A stretch of DNA of 19,342 nucleotides, taken from positions 1 through 19,342 of the forward strand of contig JAEZDC010000088.1 in assembly GCA_023429825.1 (NCBI GenBank), in the 5' to 3' direction. The translations under genes and the position numbers were made by a program. The notes under the pieces are model-generated. The model searched no databases, was not told the DNA's origin, and worked only from the letters and a program-made list of their open reading frames with translations. Origin of the DNA: Bacteroidota bacterium (GTDB taxonomy: Bacteria > Bacteroidota > Bacteroidia > Chitinophagales > Chitinophagaceae). Positions 8,510 through 15,683 of the stretch are shown here, piece after piece; the first letter of the stretch is position 1; each line of letters starts with the position of its first letter.

Positions 8510-9322
8510 TTATACGCTCACATTGAAATCTCTTAACGCATCATTCAGACTGGTCTTAAGGTCTGTCGAAGGTTTTCTCTTGCCAATGATCAATGCGCAG
8601 CCTACACCGAATTCCCCTGCAGGAAATTTCTTATTATAACTACCGGGAATCACAACACTTCTTGCAGGTACACGGCCTTTCATTTCAACAGGTGTATCAC
8701 CGCTTACATCGATGATCTTTGTTGATTGCGTTAATACCACATTTGCACCCAACACTGCTTCCTTCTCTACAATCACTCCTTCAACAACTATACATCTGCT
8801 CCCGATAAAACATCCATCTTCCACAATTACAGGTGAAGCCTGCAATGGTTCCAGGACTCCCCCGATACCAACACCGCCACTCAGGTGAACGCCTTTACCT
8901 ATCTGTGCACAACTGCCTACTGTTGCCCATGTATCCACCATCGTTCCTTCATCTACATACGCACCGATGTTTACATAGCTGGGCATCAGCACAACGTTCT
9001 TCGCCAGGTATGCACCATATCTTGCTACTGCATGCGGTACTGCTCTCACACCAAGTGATGCATAATCTTTTTTCAATAACATTTTATCATAGAATTCAAA
9101 TGGTGCTAAATCCCATGTCTGCATTTGCTGTATTCCGAAATACATCAATATCGCCTGTTTCACCCATTCATTCACCTGCCATCCGCCATCAGAAGGTGAT
9201 GCTGTTCTCAATCTTCCTTTATCCACTTCTTCGATCACTGCTCTTACTGCATCAGTGTATCTAGTATCTTTTAAAAGCTCGCGGTTTTCCCATGCTTCCT
9301 GTATCAATTGCTGCAATTCCAT
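8510..9322 (-). CDS. dapD: 2,3,4,5-tetrahydropyridine-2,6-dicarboxylate N-succinyltransferase
   Basis: A 270-residue enzyme of the succinylase branch of diaminopimelate and lysine synthesis: it transfers succinyl from succinyl-CoA to tetrahydrodipicolinate in the cytosol, supplying peptidoglycan and protein synthesis. The N-terminal 100 residues are the helical DapD domain (DGGWQVNEWVKQAILMYFG at about 45-63). Residues about 105-225 are a left-handed beta-helix of hexapeptide repeats (VDEGTMVDTWATVGSCAQIG, GVGIGGVLEPLQASPVIVEDG, FIGSRCIVVEGVIV). Length and sequence match the E. coli type (about 274 residues). Upstream on the minus strand, TACATTCG (9344-9337) is one base from the -7 consensus and has a TTG about 24 bases further upstream, a plausible promoter a few bases before the ATG. 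The gene is alone; no other dap gene is in view. Confidence 0.96.
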   Translation of the reverse strand: MELQQLIQEAWENRELLKDTRYTDAVRAVIEEVDKGRLRTASPSDGGWQVNEWVKQAILMYFGIQQMQTWDLAPFEFYDKMLLKKDYASLGVRAVPHAVARYGAYLAKNVVLMPSYVNIGAYVDEGTMVDTWATVGSCAQIGKGVHLSGGVGIGGVLEPLQASPVIVEDGCFIGSRCIVVEGVIVEKEAVLGANVVLTQSTKIIDVSGDTPVEMKGRVPARSVVIPGSYNKKFPAGEFGVGCALIIGKRKPSTDLKTSLNDALRDFNVSV

Positions 9323-9450
9323 GTGTAAAATTTCTGCGAATGTAAGTTGATAAAGAAGGTGTATGCAACGTTTTGCGGAATTCTTTTTCAGATAAAAAAC
9401 TACATCTTAATGAATTATCTAATTAATAAGCTGAAGCTGAATTTACCCAC

Positions 9451-9501
9451 AGTTGTTAAGATTTGTACAACTATGGTAACGGCACAAAAAATGTATGTTT
9501 G
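9451..9501 (+). promoter_or_regulatory. -7 box and upstream dyad for the amidotransferase gene
   Basis: TATGTTTG at 9494-9501 matches TAnnTTTG exactly and ends six bases before the ATG at 9508, so transcription would begin at or very near the start codon. No TTTG lies at the usual distance. Instead a dyad AGTTGT (9451-9456) - 10 bases - ACAACT (9467-9472) covers the place where the -33 element would be, which could be an activator or repressor site. Confidence 0.45.
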
Positions 9502-9507
9502 CCCCGT

Positions 9508-10341
9508 ATGAATTGGAGTGATAGAAAGATACGGATCGCGATTCTTGACCTGTATGCCGGTGAGGCCAACCAGGGTATGCGTTGCATCCGCGAAATATTA
9601 TTGAATTGGGGAGAGCAGCATCAGTATGATGTTGAGTTCAAAGAATTTGATGTGCGTTTAAAAAATGAAGTACCTGATACATCTTTTGATATATACATTT
9701 CTTCAGGTGGTCCCGGTTCTCCTTTAGAAAGTGAAGGCAGCGAATGGGAAAAACATTATTTCGGCTGGCTTGATAAAATTGAGCAATGGAATAATAGTGT
9801 GGATCAATATCCAAAGAAACATGTCTTCTTTATTTGCCATAGTTATCAATTGGTCTGTCGTCATTACAAGATAGCTAATGTCTGCAAACGAGTATCTACA
9901 GCATTTGGCGTATTCCCGGTACACATGACCGATGAAGGACATTCCGAACCTGTATTCAACGATATGAAAGATCCTTTCTATGCCGTGGATAGCAGGGAGT
10001 ACCAGGTGATAGAAGCAAATAATGATCGCCTCGCAGAAATGGGCGCATCTGTTTTAGCCATCGAAAAAGAGCGTCCGCATGTGCCATATGAAAGAGCGAT
10101 AATGGCGGTTCGTTTCAATGAATATTTTATCGGAACACAGTTTCATCCAGAGGCTGATGCTTCAGGTATGAGTTTGTATCTACAGCGTGATGATAAAAAG
10201 AAAACCGTGATCGATAATCATGGTGAAGAAAAATGGAGAAGCATGATAGAACAATTGAACGATCCGGATAAGATCATGTGGACCAATAGCCATATCCTTC
10301 CTAACTTTTTGAACATGGCAGTGGGAGAGTTAGTAGCTTAG
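9508..10341 (+). CDS. Class I glutamine amidotransferase-like protein
   Basis: A 277-residue protein from the ATG at 9508. A longer frame starts at a TTG (9463), but the -7 promoter box at 9494-9501 lies inside that extension, so the ATG is preferred. The fold is class I glutamine amidotransferase (flavodoxin-like): IRIAILDLYAG near the N-terminus, the oxyanion strand SSGGPGSP at about 65-72, a nucleophile Cys110 in FFICHSYQL, and the His-Glu pair of the triad His213/Glu215 in TQFHPEA. The usual G-x-C-x-G-x-Q elbow is here F-I-C-H-S-Y-Q, lacking both glycines, so standard glutaminase activity is uncertain. No synthase domain is fused. The closest general resemblance is to the GMP-synthase-like stand-alone GATases. 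An ATP-grasp-like gene follows, separated by a terminator; such pairing suggests an amide ligase and ammonia donor, but this is inference. Confidence 0.85.
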   Translation: MNWSDRKIRIAILDLYAGEANQGMRCIREILLNWGEQHQYDVEFKEFDVRLKNEVPDTSFDIYISSGGPGSPLESEGSEWEKHYFGWLDKIEQWNNSVDQYPKKHVFFICHSYQLVCRHYKIANVCKRVSTAFGVFPVHMTDEGHSEPVFNDMKDPFYAVDSREYQVIEANNDRLAEMGASVLAIEKERPHVPYERAIMAVRFNEYFIGTQFHPEADASGMSLYLQRDDKKKTVIDNHGEEKWRSMIEQLNDPDKIMWTNSHILPNFLNMAVGELVA

Positions 10342-10361
10342 TTAAAATCAAAAAGATATTC

Positions 10362-10396
10362 AGAATCCGTTCTAATAGGGACGGATTCTTTATTTT
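10362..10396 (+). terminator. Rho-independent terminator after the amidotransferase gene
   Basis: AGAATCCGT (10362-10370) pairs perfectly with ACGGATTCT (10381-10389) across a 10-base loop, followed by TTATTTT. It starts 20 bases after the stop codon and separates the amidotransferase from the following ATP-grasp-like gene, which therefore probably also has its own promoter. Confidence 0.8.
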
Positions 10397-10452
10397 AGAA
10401 AACTATTTGTGAGCCAGCTGTAGTGCTATCATGGACTTCGGTTGGTCGCATC

Positions 10453-10490
10453 ATTCCGACATAAGTCGGAATCCCGATCTTGTATCGGGA
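10453..10490 (+). repeat. Tandem pair of perfect hairpins upstream of the ATP-grasp-like gene
   Basis: Two back-to-back palindromes: ATTCCGAC-ATAA-GTCGGAAT (10453-10472, 8-bp stem) and TCCCGAT-CTTGT-ATCGGGA (10472-10490, 7-bp stem), sharing one base. No T run follows, so this is not a typical terminator. The compact double hairpin in a spacer resembles small dispersed palindromic elements of bacterial genomes, but no second copy is seen in this window. The pair lies inside the longest possible reading frame of the next gene, which argues that the gene really starts further downstream. Confidence 0.7.
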
Positions 10491-10529
10491 CTTGTACGTT
10501 CAGAATTCTATTCACCTAATAAGTACCGA

Positions 10530-11732
10530 ATGGTTCCAGCTATACGATCTGTTTTCAACAATAATTTCTCAGAAGAGAGATACCAGGCTTTTTTAAAAGA
10601 CCTGGATTCCAAACATCCGGGAGCAATTGAATTTCGTGTCGCAGAAACACCAGTGTTTATTGATAAAGAGTTTACAGAGAAAATGATCTCCGCATGTGAA
10701 AGCATTGTTGACGTGATCACTCAATATAATTTTAAAGCGCTTACATTAAGAGCTATTCCACCCGATATTAAGGTACCCCATGAAAACGGTCATTCTCATT
10801 TCATTGCTTTTGATTTCGGCATCTGTGAAAATGAAAATGGTGAACTGGAACCGCAGTTAATCGAGATGCAGGGATTTCCTACTTTATTTGGATATGAATT
10901 GTATTTAGATAAAGTGGTTAGAAACCATTTTGACATTCCAAATAACTATTCTGCTTTTCTTAATGGCAATGATGAAAAGAGTTATATACAATCACTCAAA
11001 GAGATCATTCTCGCTGATGAAAAACCAGAGAATGTTATCCTGCTTGAAATAAAGCCACACGAGCAAAAAACAAGGATCGATTTTTATTGTACTGAGGATT
11101 ATCTCGGTATCAAGCCTGTGTGTATAACGGAGCTGATCAAAGAAGGGAACAAGTTGTACTATTTGAAAGAAGGAAAGAAAACTGAGATCAAACGAATTTA
11201 TAACCGTGTCATCTTCGATGAGCTGCAACAGCAATCTCCCGAAATACAGGAAAAAGGAAAGTTGTTTTTTGAGGATATAGATGTTCAATGGATACCACAT
11301 CCGAATTGGTTCTATAGGATCAGTAAGTATACTTTGCCTTATATCCGCCATCCATATGTTCCTAAAACAAGATTCTTAAACGAACAAAGAGATATTCCAT
11401 CTGATCTTGAGAATTATGTACTGAAACCACTTTTCTCTTTCGCTGGCCAGGGTGTTGTAATTGATGTAACTCCGCAGGACATAGAAAATATTCCTGTTAA
11501 GGAACGAAACAATTGGATACTGCAGAAGAAAGTAAAATACGCTGATGTTATTCCCACTCCTGATGGCCCTGCAAAAGCTGAAATAAGAATATTTTATTTC
11601 TGGAAAGATGGAGAACCGCGGCCAGTTGCTACAAACAATCTTGCACGTCTCAGCAAAGGAAAAATGATCGGTGTTCGTTACAACAAAGACAAGACTTGGG
11701 TGGGAGGAAGCCTCGCTTATTTTGAGCAATAA
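10530..11732 (+). CDS. ATP-grasp-like protein of unknown substrate
   Basis: The frame is open from an ATG at 10431, but its first part is encoded by two hairpin palindromes and looks non-homologous, so I place the start at the ATG at 10530 (MVPAIRSVFNNNFSEERYQ), giving 400 residues. The later part resembles ATP-grasp ligases: YVLKPLFSFAGQGVVID is like the glycine-rich nucleotide-binding loop preceded by the ATP-contacting lysine, WILQKKVKYADVI is like the adenine-contacting strand, and AEIRIFYFW plus NNLARLSKG could supply the metal ligands. An upstream segment ELEPQLIEMQGFPTLFGYE resembles the Glu-x-Gln/Asn metal-binding strand, and its position before the P-loop-like part suggests a circularly permuted ATP-grasp like glutathionylspermidine synthase. 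This is by eye only. It follows a stand-alone glutamine amidotransferase on the same strand after a terminator. Catalysing formation of an amide from a carboxylate is the expected chemistry; substrate unknown. Confidence 0.75.
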   Translation: MVPAIRSVFNNNFSEERYQAFLKDLDSKHPGAIEFRVAETPVFIDKEFTEKMISACESIVDVITQYNFKALTLRAIPPDIKVPHENGHSHFIAFDFGICENENGELEPQLIEMQGFPTLFGYELYLDKVVRNHFDIPNNYSAFLNGNDEKSYIQSLKEIILADEKPENVILLEIKPHEQKTRIDFYCTEDYLGIKPVCITELIKEGNKLYYLKEGKKTEIKRIYNRVIFDELQQQSPEIQEKGKLFFEDIDVQWIPHPNWFYRISKYTLPYIRHPYVPKTRFLNEQRDIPSDLENYVLKPLFSFAGQGVVIDVTPQDIENIPVKERNNWILQKKVKYADVIPTPDGPAKAEIRIFYFWKDGEPRPVATNNLARLSKGKMIGVRYNKDKTWVGGSLAYFEQ

Positions 11733-11868
11733 GCATATCGTTTTGTCGGTACACCCTTTGCATTACTATCAATGGAACAAAGGTTCTACACTTATGTAAA
11801 CTAATTCACATAGGTGGGATAACTTTTGAATGGAACTTAAGTTATTATTAACGTAGTTTGAATATCAA

Positions 11869-12789
11869 ATGATAGTCATTATTCAGTCTATGATTGAAAT
11901 GGCTGTCATGAAGAAGCCTATGGTCGAAACCAATGAAATAAAATCTCTCTTTACGCTCATCGACGATCCGGATGAGGAGGTCTACTCGACGGTTTCAGAC
12001 AAGATCATCGATTACGGTCGTGGCATAATCCCAAACCTCGAAAACCTTTGGGAAACAAATCCCAATGAAGAGGTACAGGAAAGGATTGAAATGCTTATTC
12101 ACCGGCTTCATTATTCAGACTTGTTCAATGATGTGAAAGATTGGAGAGATAGTGCTTATCATGATCTGCTTTTCGGTTCTCTCCTTGTATCCAAGTTTAA
12201 ATATCCTGAATTACATACTACTCCTGTTTTGCAGGAGATAGAAAAGATCCGCCGCAATATCTGGCTGGAATTGAATAGCTTTCTCACACCGTTGGAGCAG
12301 GCGAATGTGCTAAGCAGTATCGTTTATAATTACTACAACCTGAAAGGCAACGAGGTTAACTACGAACAACCTGACGACTTTTTCATTCATAAAGTGGTGG
12401 AGAGCAAAAAGGGAAATACCATTTCCAACGGGATACTATACCAGGTAATGTGCGAGTTGCTCGATATACCTGTGAAGGTGATCAACATACCCAAGCAATT
12501 TGTCCTGGCTTTCTTTCACAGCGATTACGACCCGGTTAAACATCCAAACCCACAACAGAAAATTCATTTTTATATTGATTCAGTAAGTGGAGGCATATTC
12601 ACCAACCGGGAAATAGAACTTTATTTCAAACGTATCTCTGTTCATCCCACACCATCATATTTCAAACCGCTTACACATAAGCGTATCATCCAGATGCTGA
12701 TCGAAGAATTGGCTAAATGTTACGATAATCCCGAGAGTGATTTCAAGAAAGACGAGCTAATGAAGCTTGCAGCTTTGTTAGAGGATTGA
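11869..12789 (+). CDS. SirB1/transglutaminase-like protein
   Basis: A protein of up to 306 residues. In-frame ATGs occur at 11869, 11890, 11899, 11908 and 11920; the first 17 residues look unlike a conserved domain, so the true start may be 11908 or 11920. Residues about 20-80 are an acidic helical, HEAT-like region (LIDDPDEEVYSTVSDKI, then LENLWETNPNEEVQERI). Residues about 95-260 resemble the SirB1-type Transglut_core2 domain (FLTPLEQANVLSSIVYNYY, then KGNTISNGILYQVMCELLDIP and the later IDSVSGGIFTNREIE). At the place where transglutaminases carry the catalytic cysteine the sequence reads T-I-S-N, and the usual histidine before the next strand is not seen, so it is probably not a protease or transglutaminase. 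No signal sequence or membrane helix. Function unknown; it precedes tRNA-Gln, with no evident terminator between. Confidence 0.8.
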   Translation: MIVIIQSMIEMAVMKKPMVETNEIKSLFTLIDDPDEEVYSTVSDKIIDYGRGIIPNLENLWETNPNEEVQERIEMLIHRLHYSDLFNDVKDWRDSAYHDLLFGSLLVSKFKYPELHTTPVLQEIEKIRRNIWLELNSFLTPLEQANVLSSIVYNYYNLKGNEVNYEQPDDFFIHKVVESKKGNTISNGILYQVMCELLDIPVKVINIPKQFVLAFFHSDYDPVKHPNPQQKIHFYIDSVSGGIFTNREIELYFKRISVHPTPSYFKPLTHKRIIQMLIEELAKCYDNPESDFKKDELMKLAALLED

Positions 12790-12829
12790 GTTTGCTACAC
12801 GAACTATTTCTCTTAAACATCAAAAAAGT

Positions 12830-12861
12830 TTTGGCACTAAGTAGCTGCAACTTTATTTTTG
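12830..12861 (+). promoter_or_regulatory. Bacteroidota-type promoter of tRNA-Gln
   Basis: TTTG at 12830-12833 and TATTTTTG at 12854-12861 match the -33 and -7 consensus elements, starting 24 bases apart as in characterised Bacteroides promoters. The predicted transcript begins about 25 bases before the mature tRNA. Confidence 0.75.
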
Positions 12862-12889
12862 CAGCCCACTAGAAATTAGTGAACAGGAT

Positions 12890-12960
12890 TGACCCATGGT
12901 GTAACGGTAGCACTACAGATTTTGGTTCTGTCTGTTAAGGTTCGAATCCTTATGGGTCAA
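12890..12960 (+). tRNA. tRNA-Gln (anticodon TTG)
   Basis: A 71-base cloverleaf can be drawn. The acceptor stem is TGACCCA (12890-12896) with TGGGTCA (12953-12959), discriminator A at 12960. The anticodon arm is ACAGA-TTTTGGT-TCTGT, giving anticodon TTG, which reads CAA and CAG glutamine codons. The T arm is TAAGG-TTCGAAT-CCTTA. The 3' CCA is not encoded (CAG follows) and must be added after transcription. It has its own promoter and terminator. Confidence 0.97.
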
Positions 12961-12963
12961 CAG

Positions 12964-13000
12964 AAAACGGATTGAAGTTAAGTTCAATCCGTTTTTATTT
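12964..13000 (+). terminator. Rho-independent terminator after tRNA-Gln
   Basis: A perfect 13-bp stem AAAACGGATTGAA (12964-12976) and TTCAATCCGTTTT (12983-12995) with a 6-base loop GTTAAG, followed by TATTT. It lies three bases after the tRNA and isolates it from fusA. Confidence 0.9.
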
Positions 13001-13092
13001 TCTCACTGGTGCTCCTTGATCTGCCTGTACAAGTGAGTGACACAACGAAGTTGCCATGAAGTACCGCAGCTGGTCACCCTATCTGCTTAAAT

Positions 13093-13123
13093 AATTGGCT
13101 AATAGTCAAATTGGCGAATTGGC
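13093..13123. repeat. Three AATTGGC repeats upstream of the fusA promoter
   Basis: AATTGGC occurs at 13093, 13109 and 13117, with intervals of 16 and 8 bases; the first and third copies extend to AATTGGCTA. They lie about 70-100 bases before the fusA -7 box. They could be a regulator site or chance; the stretch 13001-13092 shows no other structure that I can name. Confidence 0.35.
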
Positions 13124-13173
13124 TATCGCAACCTTAACTTTTCCCGTCAATTATTTAATACTTTTCAAATCTT

Positions 13174-13201
13174 TTTGAAATAGCTGAATCCCTTACCTTT
13201 G
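13174..13201 (+). promoter_or_regulatory. Promoter of fusA
   Basis: TACCTTTG at 13194-13201 matches the TAnnTTTG -7 box exactly. The nearest upstream TTTG is at 13174-13177, 20 bases start to start, somewhat shorter than the usual 24. The predicted start is about 20 bases before the ATG at 13227. The same octamer TACCTTTG is found before rpsJ. Confidence 0.65.
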
Positions 13202-13226
13202 CCGCTCGAAAAAAATCAAAAGCTTT

Positions 13227-15377
13227 ATGGCTGACTTAAGATTACAAAGAAACTTCGGTATTGCCGCTCACATCGATGCAGGTAAGACCACCACTACAGA
13301 GCGTATCTTACGCTATACAGGTATGATCCACAAGATCGGTGAGGTGCACGAAGGTGCTGCTACTACCGACTGGATGGAGCAGGAAAAAGAAAGAGGTATC
13401 ACAATTACCTCTGCAGCCGTAAGCTGCCAGTGGAACTTCCCGACTGTATTGGGAAAGGCAACCGCTGACACTAAAAAATATTATTTCAACATTATCGATA
13501 CTCCGGGCCACGTTGACTTTACCGTTGAGGTAGAACGTTCAATGCGTGTACTAGATGGTTTGATCGCGTTGTTCTCTGCTGTTGATGGCGTTGAGCCCCA
13601 ATCAGAAACAGTTTGGCGCCAGGCTAACCGTTATAAAGTACCACGTATCGGTTTCGTAAATAAAATGGACCGTGCCGGTGCTGATTTCTTAATGGTGGTA
13701 AACCAGGTGAGAGAAATGCTCGGTGCTAAGGCTGTTCCACTTCAATTACCTATCGGTGCTGAAGATGATTTCCTGGGTGTAGTTGACCTTATCAAAATGA
13801 AGGGGATCAAATGGCACATGGAAACAGAAGGAATGACCTTCGATGAAATTCCTGTTCCTGCTGATATGGTGGAAGAGGCAAATCACTGGAGAGCACAGTT
13901 GATCGAAGCTGTTGCTGAATACGATGATAAGTTGATGGAGAAATTCTTCGACGATCCGAATACTATTACTGAAGAAGAAGTTCATGAAGCCATCCGTAAG
14001 GCAACGATCGATCTTTCCATCGTTCCTATGATGTGTGGTTCTTCATTTAAGAATAAAGGTGTACAGACTGCACTTGATGCGGTTTGCCGTTACCTGCCTT
14101 CTCCTGTAGATATCGATGCCATCACAGGTACAGACCCTGATACCGGCAAAGAGATCACCAGGAAGCCAGATGCAAAAGAACCTTTCGCTGCTTTGGCGTT
14201 CAAGATCATGACTGACCCTTATGTAGGTCGCCTGGCGTTCTTCAGATGTTATTCTGGTCACTTAGATGCTGGTTCTTATGTTCGTAACATGAGAAGCGGT
14301 AAGAACGAGCGTATCAGCCGTATCTTAAAGATGTTCGCTAACAAGCAAAACCCAATTGATTTTATCGAAGCGGGAGATATCGGTGCGGCAGTAGGTTTTA
14401 AAGAAATTAAAACAGGAGATACGCTTTGCGATGAGAACCATCCGATCGTATTGGAGAACATGTTCATTCCTGAGCCTGTAATCTCTGTAGCCGTGGAGCC
14501 TAAAACACAGGCTGACGTTGACAAGATGGGTATGGCTATCGCTAAGCTAGTGGAAGAAGATCCTACGTTGAGAGTTAAGACTGATGAAGATACTGGCCAG
14601 ACGATTCTTTCAGGAATGGGAGAGTTGCACCTCGAGATCATCGTTGATCGTATGAGACGTGAATTCAAGGTTGAAGTTAACCAGGGTAATCCGCAGGTAG
14701 CTTATAAAGAAGCCTTCGCAAACACGATCGAACACCGGGAAGTGTTGAAAAAGCAGTCTGGTGGTCGTGGTAAGTTCGCCGATATCCAGTTTGAGATCGG
14801 GCCTGCTGATAAAGAATGGTTAACTGAAAATCCGGGTAAGCACTTCCAGTGGAAGAATGATATTTTCGGAGGTTCTATTCCTAAGGAATTCCATCCGGCT
14901 ATTCAAAAAGGATTTGAAACAGCAATGAGCACGGGTGTATTGGCTGGTTACCCGGTTGATAATATGAAAGTGCGTATTTATGATGGTTCATTCCACCAGG
15001 TTGACTCTGATGCGATGTCTTTTGAATTGTGTGCTAAGGCTGGCTTTCGTGAAGCTGGCAGAAAAGCAAAACCAACTTTGCTTGAGCCTATTATGAAAGT
15101 AGAAGTAGTAACTCCTGATCAATACATGGGTGATGTTACTGGTGACCTTAACCGTCGTCGTGGTATGATGGAAGGCATGGATACAAGAGGTAATGCACAG
15201 GTAATCAAAGCAAAAGTGCCGCTTTCTGAGATGTTCGGTTATGTAACACAATTACGTTCAATGTCTTCGGGTCGTGCAACTTCTACTATGGAGTTCTCTC
15301 ATTACTCACCTGCTCCAAACAATATCGCTGAAGAAGTGATCGCTAAGAGCAAGGGTAAAGTGAAGGTTGAAGAATAA
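13227..15377 (+). CDS. fusA: Elongation factor G
   Basis: This 716-residue GTPase drives translocation of tRNA and mRNA on the ribosome and, with RRF, ribosome recycling. GTP-binding motifs are all present: AHIDAGKT (14-21), RGITIT (56-61), DTPGHVDF (91-98) and NKMD (145-148). The later domains II-V follow with normal spacing, including GMGELHLEII and the domain IV segment YKEAFANTIEH; the C-terminus MEFSHYSPAPNNIAEEVI is typical of bacterial EF-G (E. coli 704 residues). It is a full-length canonical EF-G rather than the divergent EF-G2. In many bacteria it lies between rpsG and rpsJ; here it is preceded by tRNA-Gln, has its own promoter, and is followed by a strong terminator, so it is a single-gene transcript. 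No rpsL or rpsG is within the window. Confidence 0.98.
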   Translation: MADLRLQRNFGIAAHIDAGKTTTTERILRYTGMIHKIGEVHEGAATTDWMEQEKERGITITSAAVSCQWNFPTVLGKATADTKKYYFNIIDTPGHVDFTVEVERSMRVLDGLIALFSAVDGVEPQSETVWRQANRYKVPRIGFVNKMDRAGADFLMVVNQVREMLGAKAVPLQLPIGAEDDFLGVVDLIKMKGIKWHMETEGMTFDEIPVPADMVEEANHWRAQLIEAVAEYDDKLMEKFFDDPNTITEEEVHEAIRKATIDLSIVPMMCGSSFKNKGVQTALDAVCRYLPSPVDIDAITGTDPDTGKEITRKPDAKEPFAALAFKIMTDPYVGRLAFFRCYSGHLDAGSYVRNMRSGKNERISRILKMFANKQNPIDFIEAGDIGAAVGFKEIKTGDTLCDENHPIVLENMFIPEPVISVAVEPKTQADVDKMGMAIAKLVEEDPTLRVKTDEDTGQTILSGMGELHLEIIVDRMRREFKVEVNQGNPQVAYKEAFANTIEHREVLKKQSGGRGKFADIQFEIGPADKEWLTENPGKHFQWKNDIFGGSIPKEFHPAIQKGFETAMSTGVLAGYPVDNMKVRIYDGSFHQVDSDAMSFELCAKAGFREAGRKAKPTLLEPIMKVEVVTPDQYMGDVTGDLNRRRGMMEGMDTRGNAQVIKAKVPLSEMFGYVTQLRSMSSGRATSTMEFSHYSPAPNNIAEEVIAKSKGKVKVEE

Positions 15378-15400
15378 TTTGAATTCTTTAGTATAATGAG

Positions 15401-15428
15401 AATCCCGCCATAAAGGCGGGATTTTTTT
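15401..15428 (+). terminator. Rho-independent terminator of fusA
   Basis: AATCCCGCC (15401-15409), loop ATAAA, GGCGGGATT (15415-15423): a 9-bp GC-rich stem followed directly by a run of T residues to 15428. It begins 24 bases after the fusA stop and uncouples fusA from everything downstream. Confidence 0.92.
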
Positions 15429-15524
15429 ATTTATGGATTCCTCATCTATTGGTTTCCAAAAAAACGCTTGACGTTTCACCACTTACAATTTAATCCTTCT
15501 CCACGGCAGTGAATAGCGGTTACA

Positions 15525-15674
15525 ATGTATCTTGAAGCGACAGTCAACCCTAAACTACCTGCTATGCAATACGAAGATGACCAGCGAGTCAGGCTATTAA
15601 CAAGTCTATTTATCAGACTGGTGATATTCACTCTAATAGTCCTTCTTTCAATAACCCTATTCCTAATTCTTTAA
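15525..15674 (+). CDS. Possible small membrane protein upstream of the radical SAM gene
   Basis: A 49-codon frame begins at ATG 15525, with a second in-frame ATG at 15564 (36 residues). The first half is polar (MYLEATVNPKLPAMQYEDD) and the second half is one long hydrophobic segment, LFIRLVIFTLIVLLSITLF, ending in ILIL-like residues at the C-terminus, as expected for a single-span membrane peptide with positively charged residues before the span. The stop lies 9 bases before the radical SAM start and in the same frame. No homologue is recognised. It could be a membrane partner of the module, a peptide substrate of the radical SAM protein, or a chance frame. The rest of the 306-base gap contains only the fusA terminator; I see no TAnnTTTG promoter. 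Confidence 0.35.
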   Translation: MYLEATVNPKLPAMQYEDDQRVRLLTSLFIRLVIFTLIVLLSITLFLIL

Positions 15675-15683
15675 TCAACCCTT

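Noticed and set aside
8833..9264. 143-codon plus-strand frame opposite dapD
   Set aside because: It is the complement of the well-supported dapD coding sequence; the histidine- and leucine-rich translation is typical of an antisense shadow.
9463..9507. TTG-initiated N-terminal extension of the amidotransferase
   Set aside because: The -7 promoter box lies inside it and the next ATG fits the domain start.
14276..14668. 130-codon minus-strand frame within fusA
   Set aside because: Fully inside EF-G, whose sequence is conserved throughout; no independent support.
15470..15500. TTGACG as a sigma-70-like -35 element for the radical SAM module
   Set aside because: No suitable -10 element at 17 bases (TAATCC), and other promoters here use the Bacteroidota consensus.
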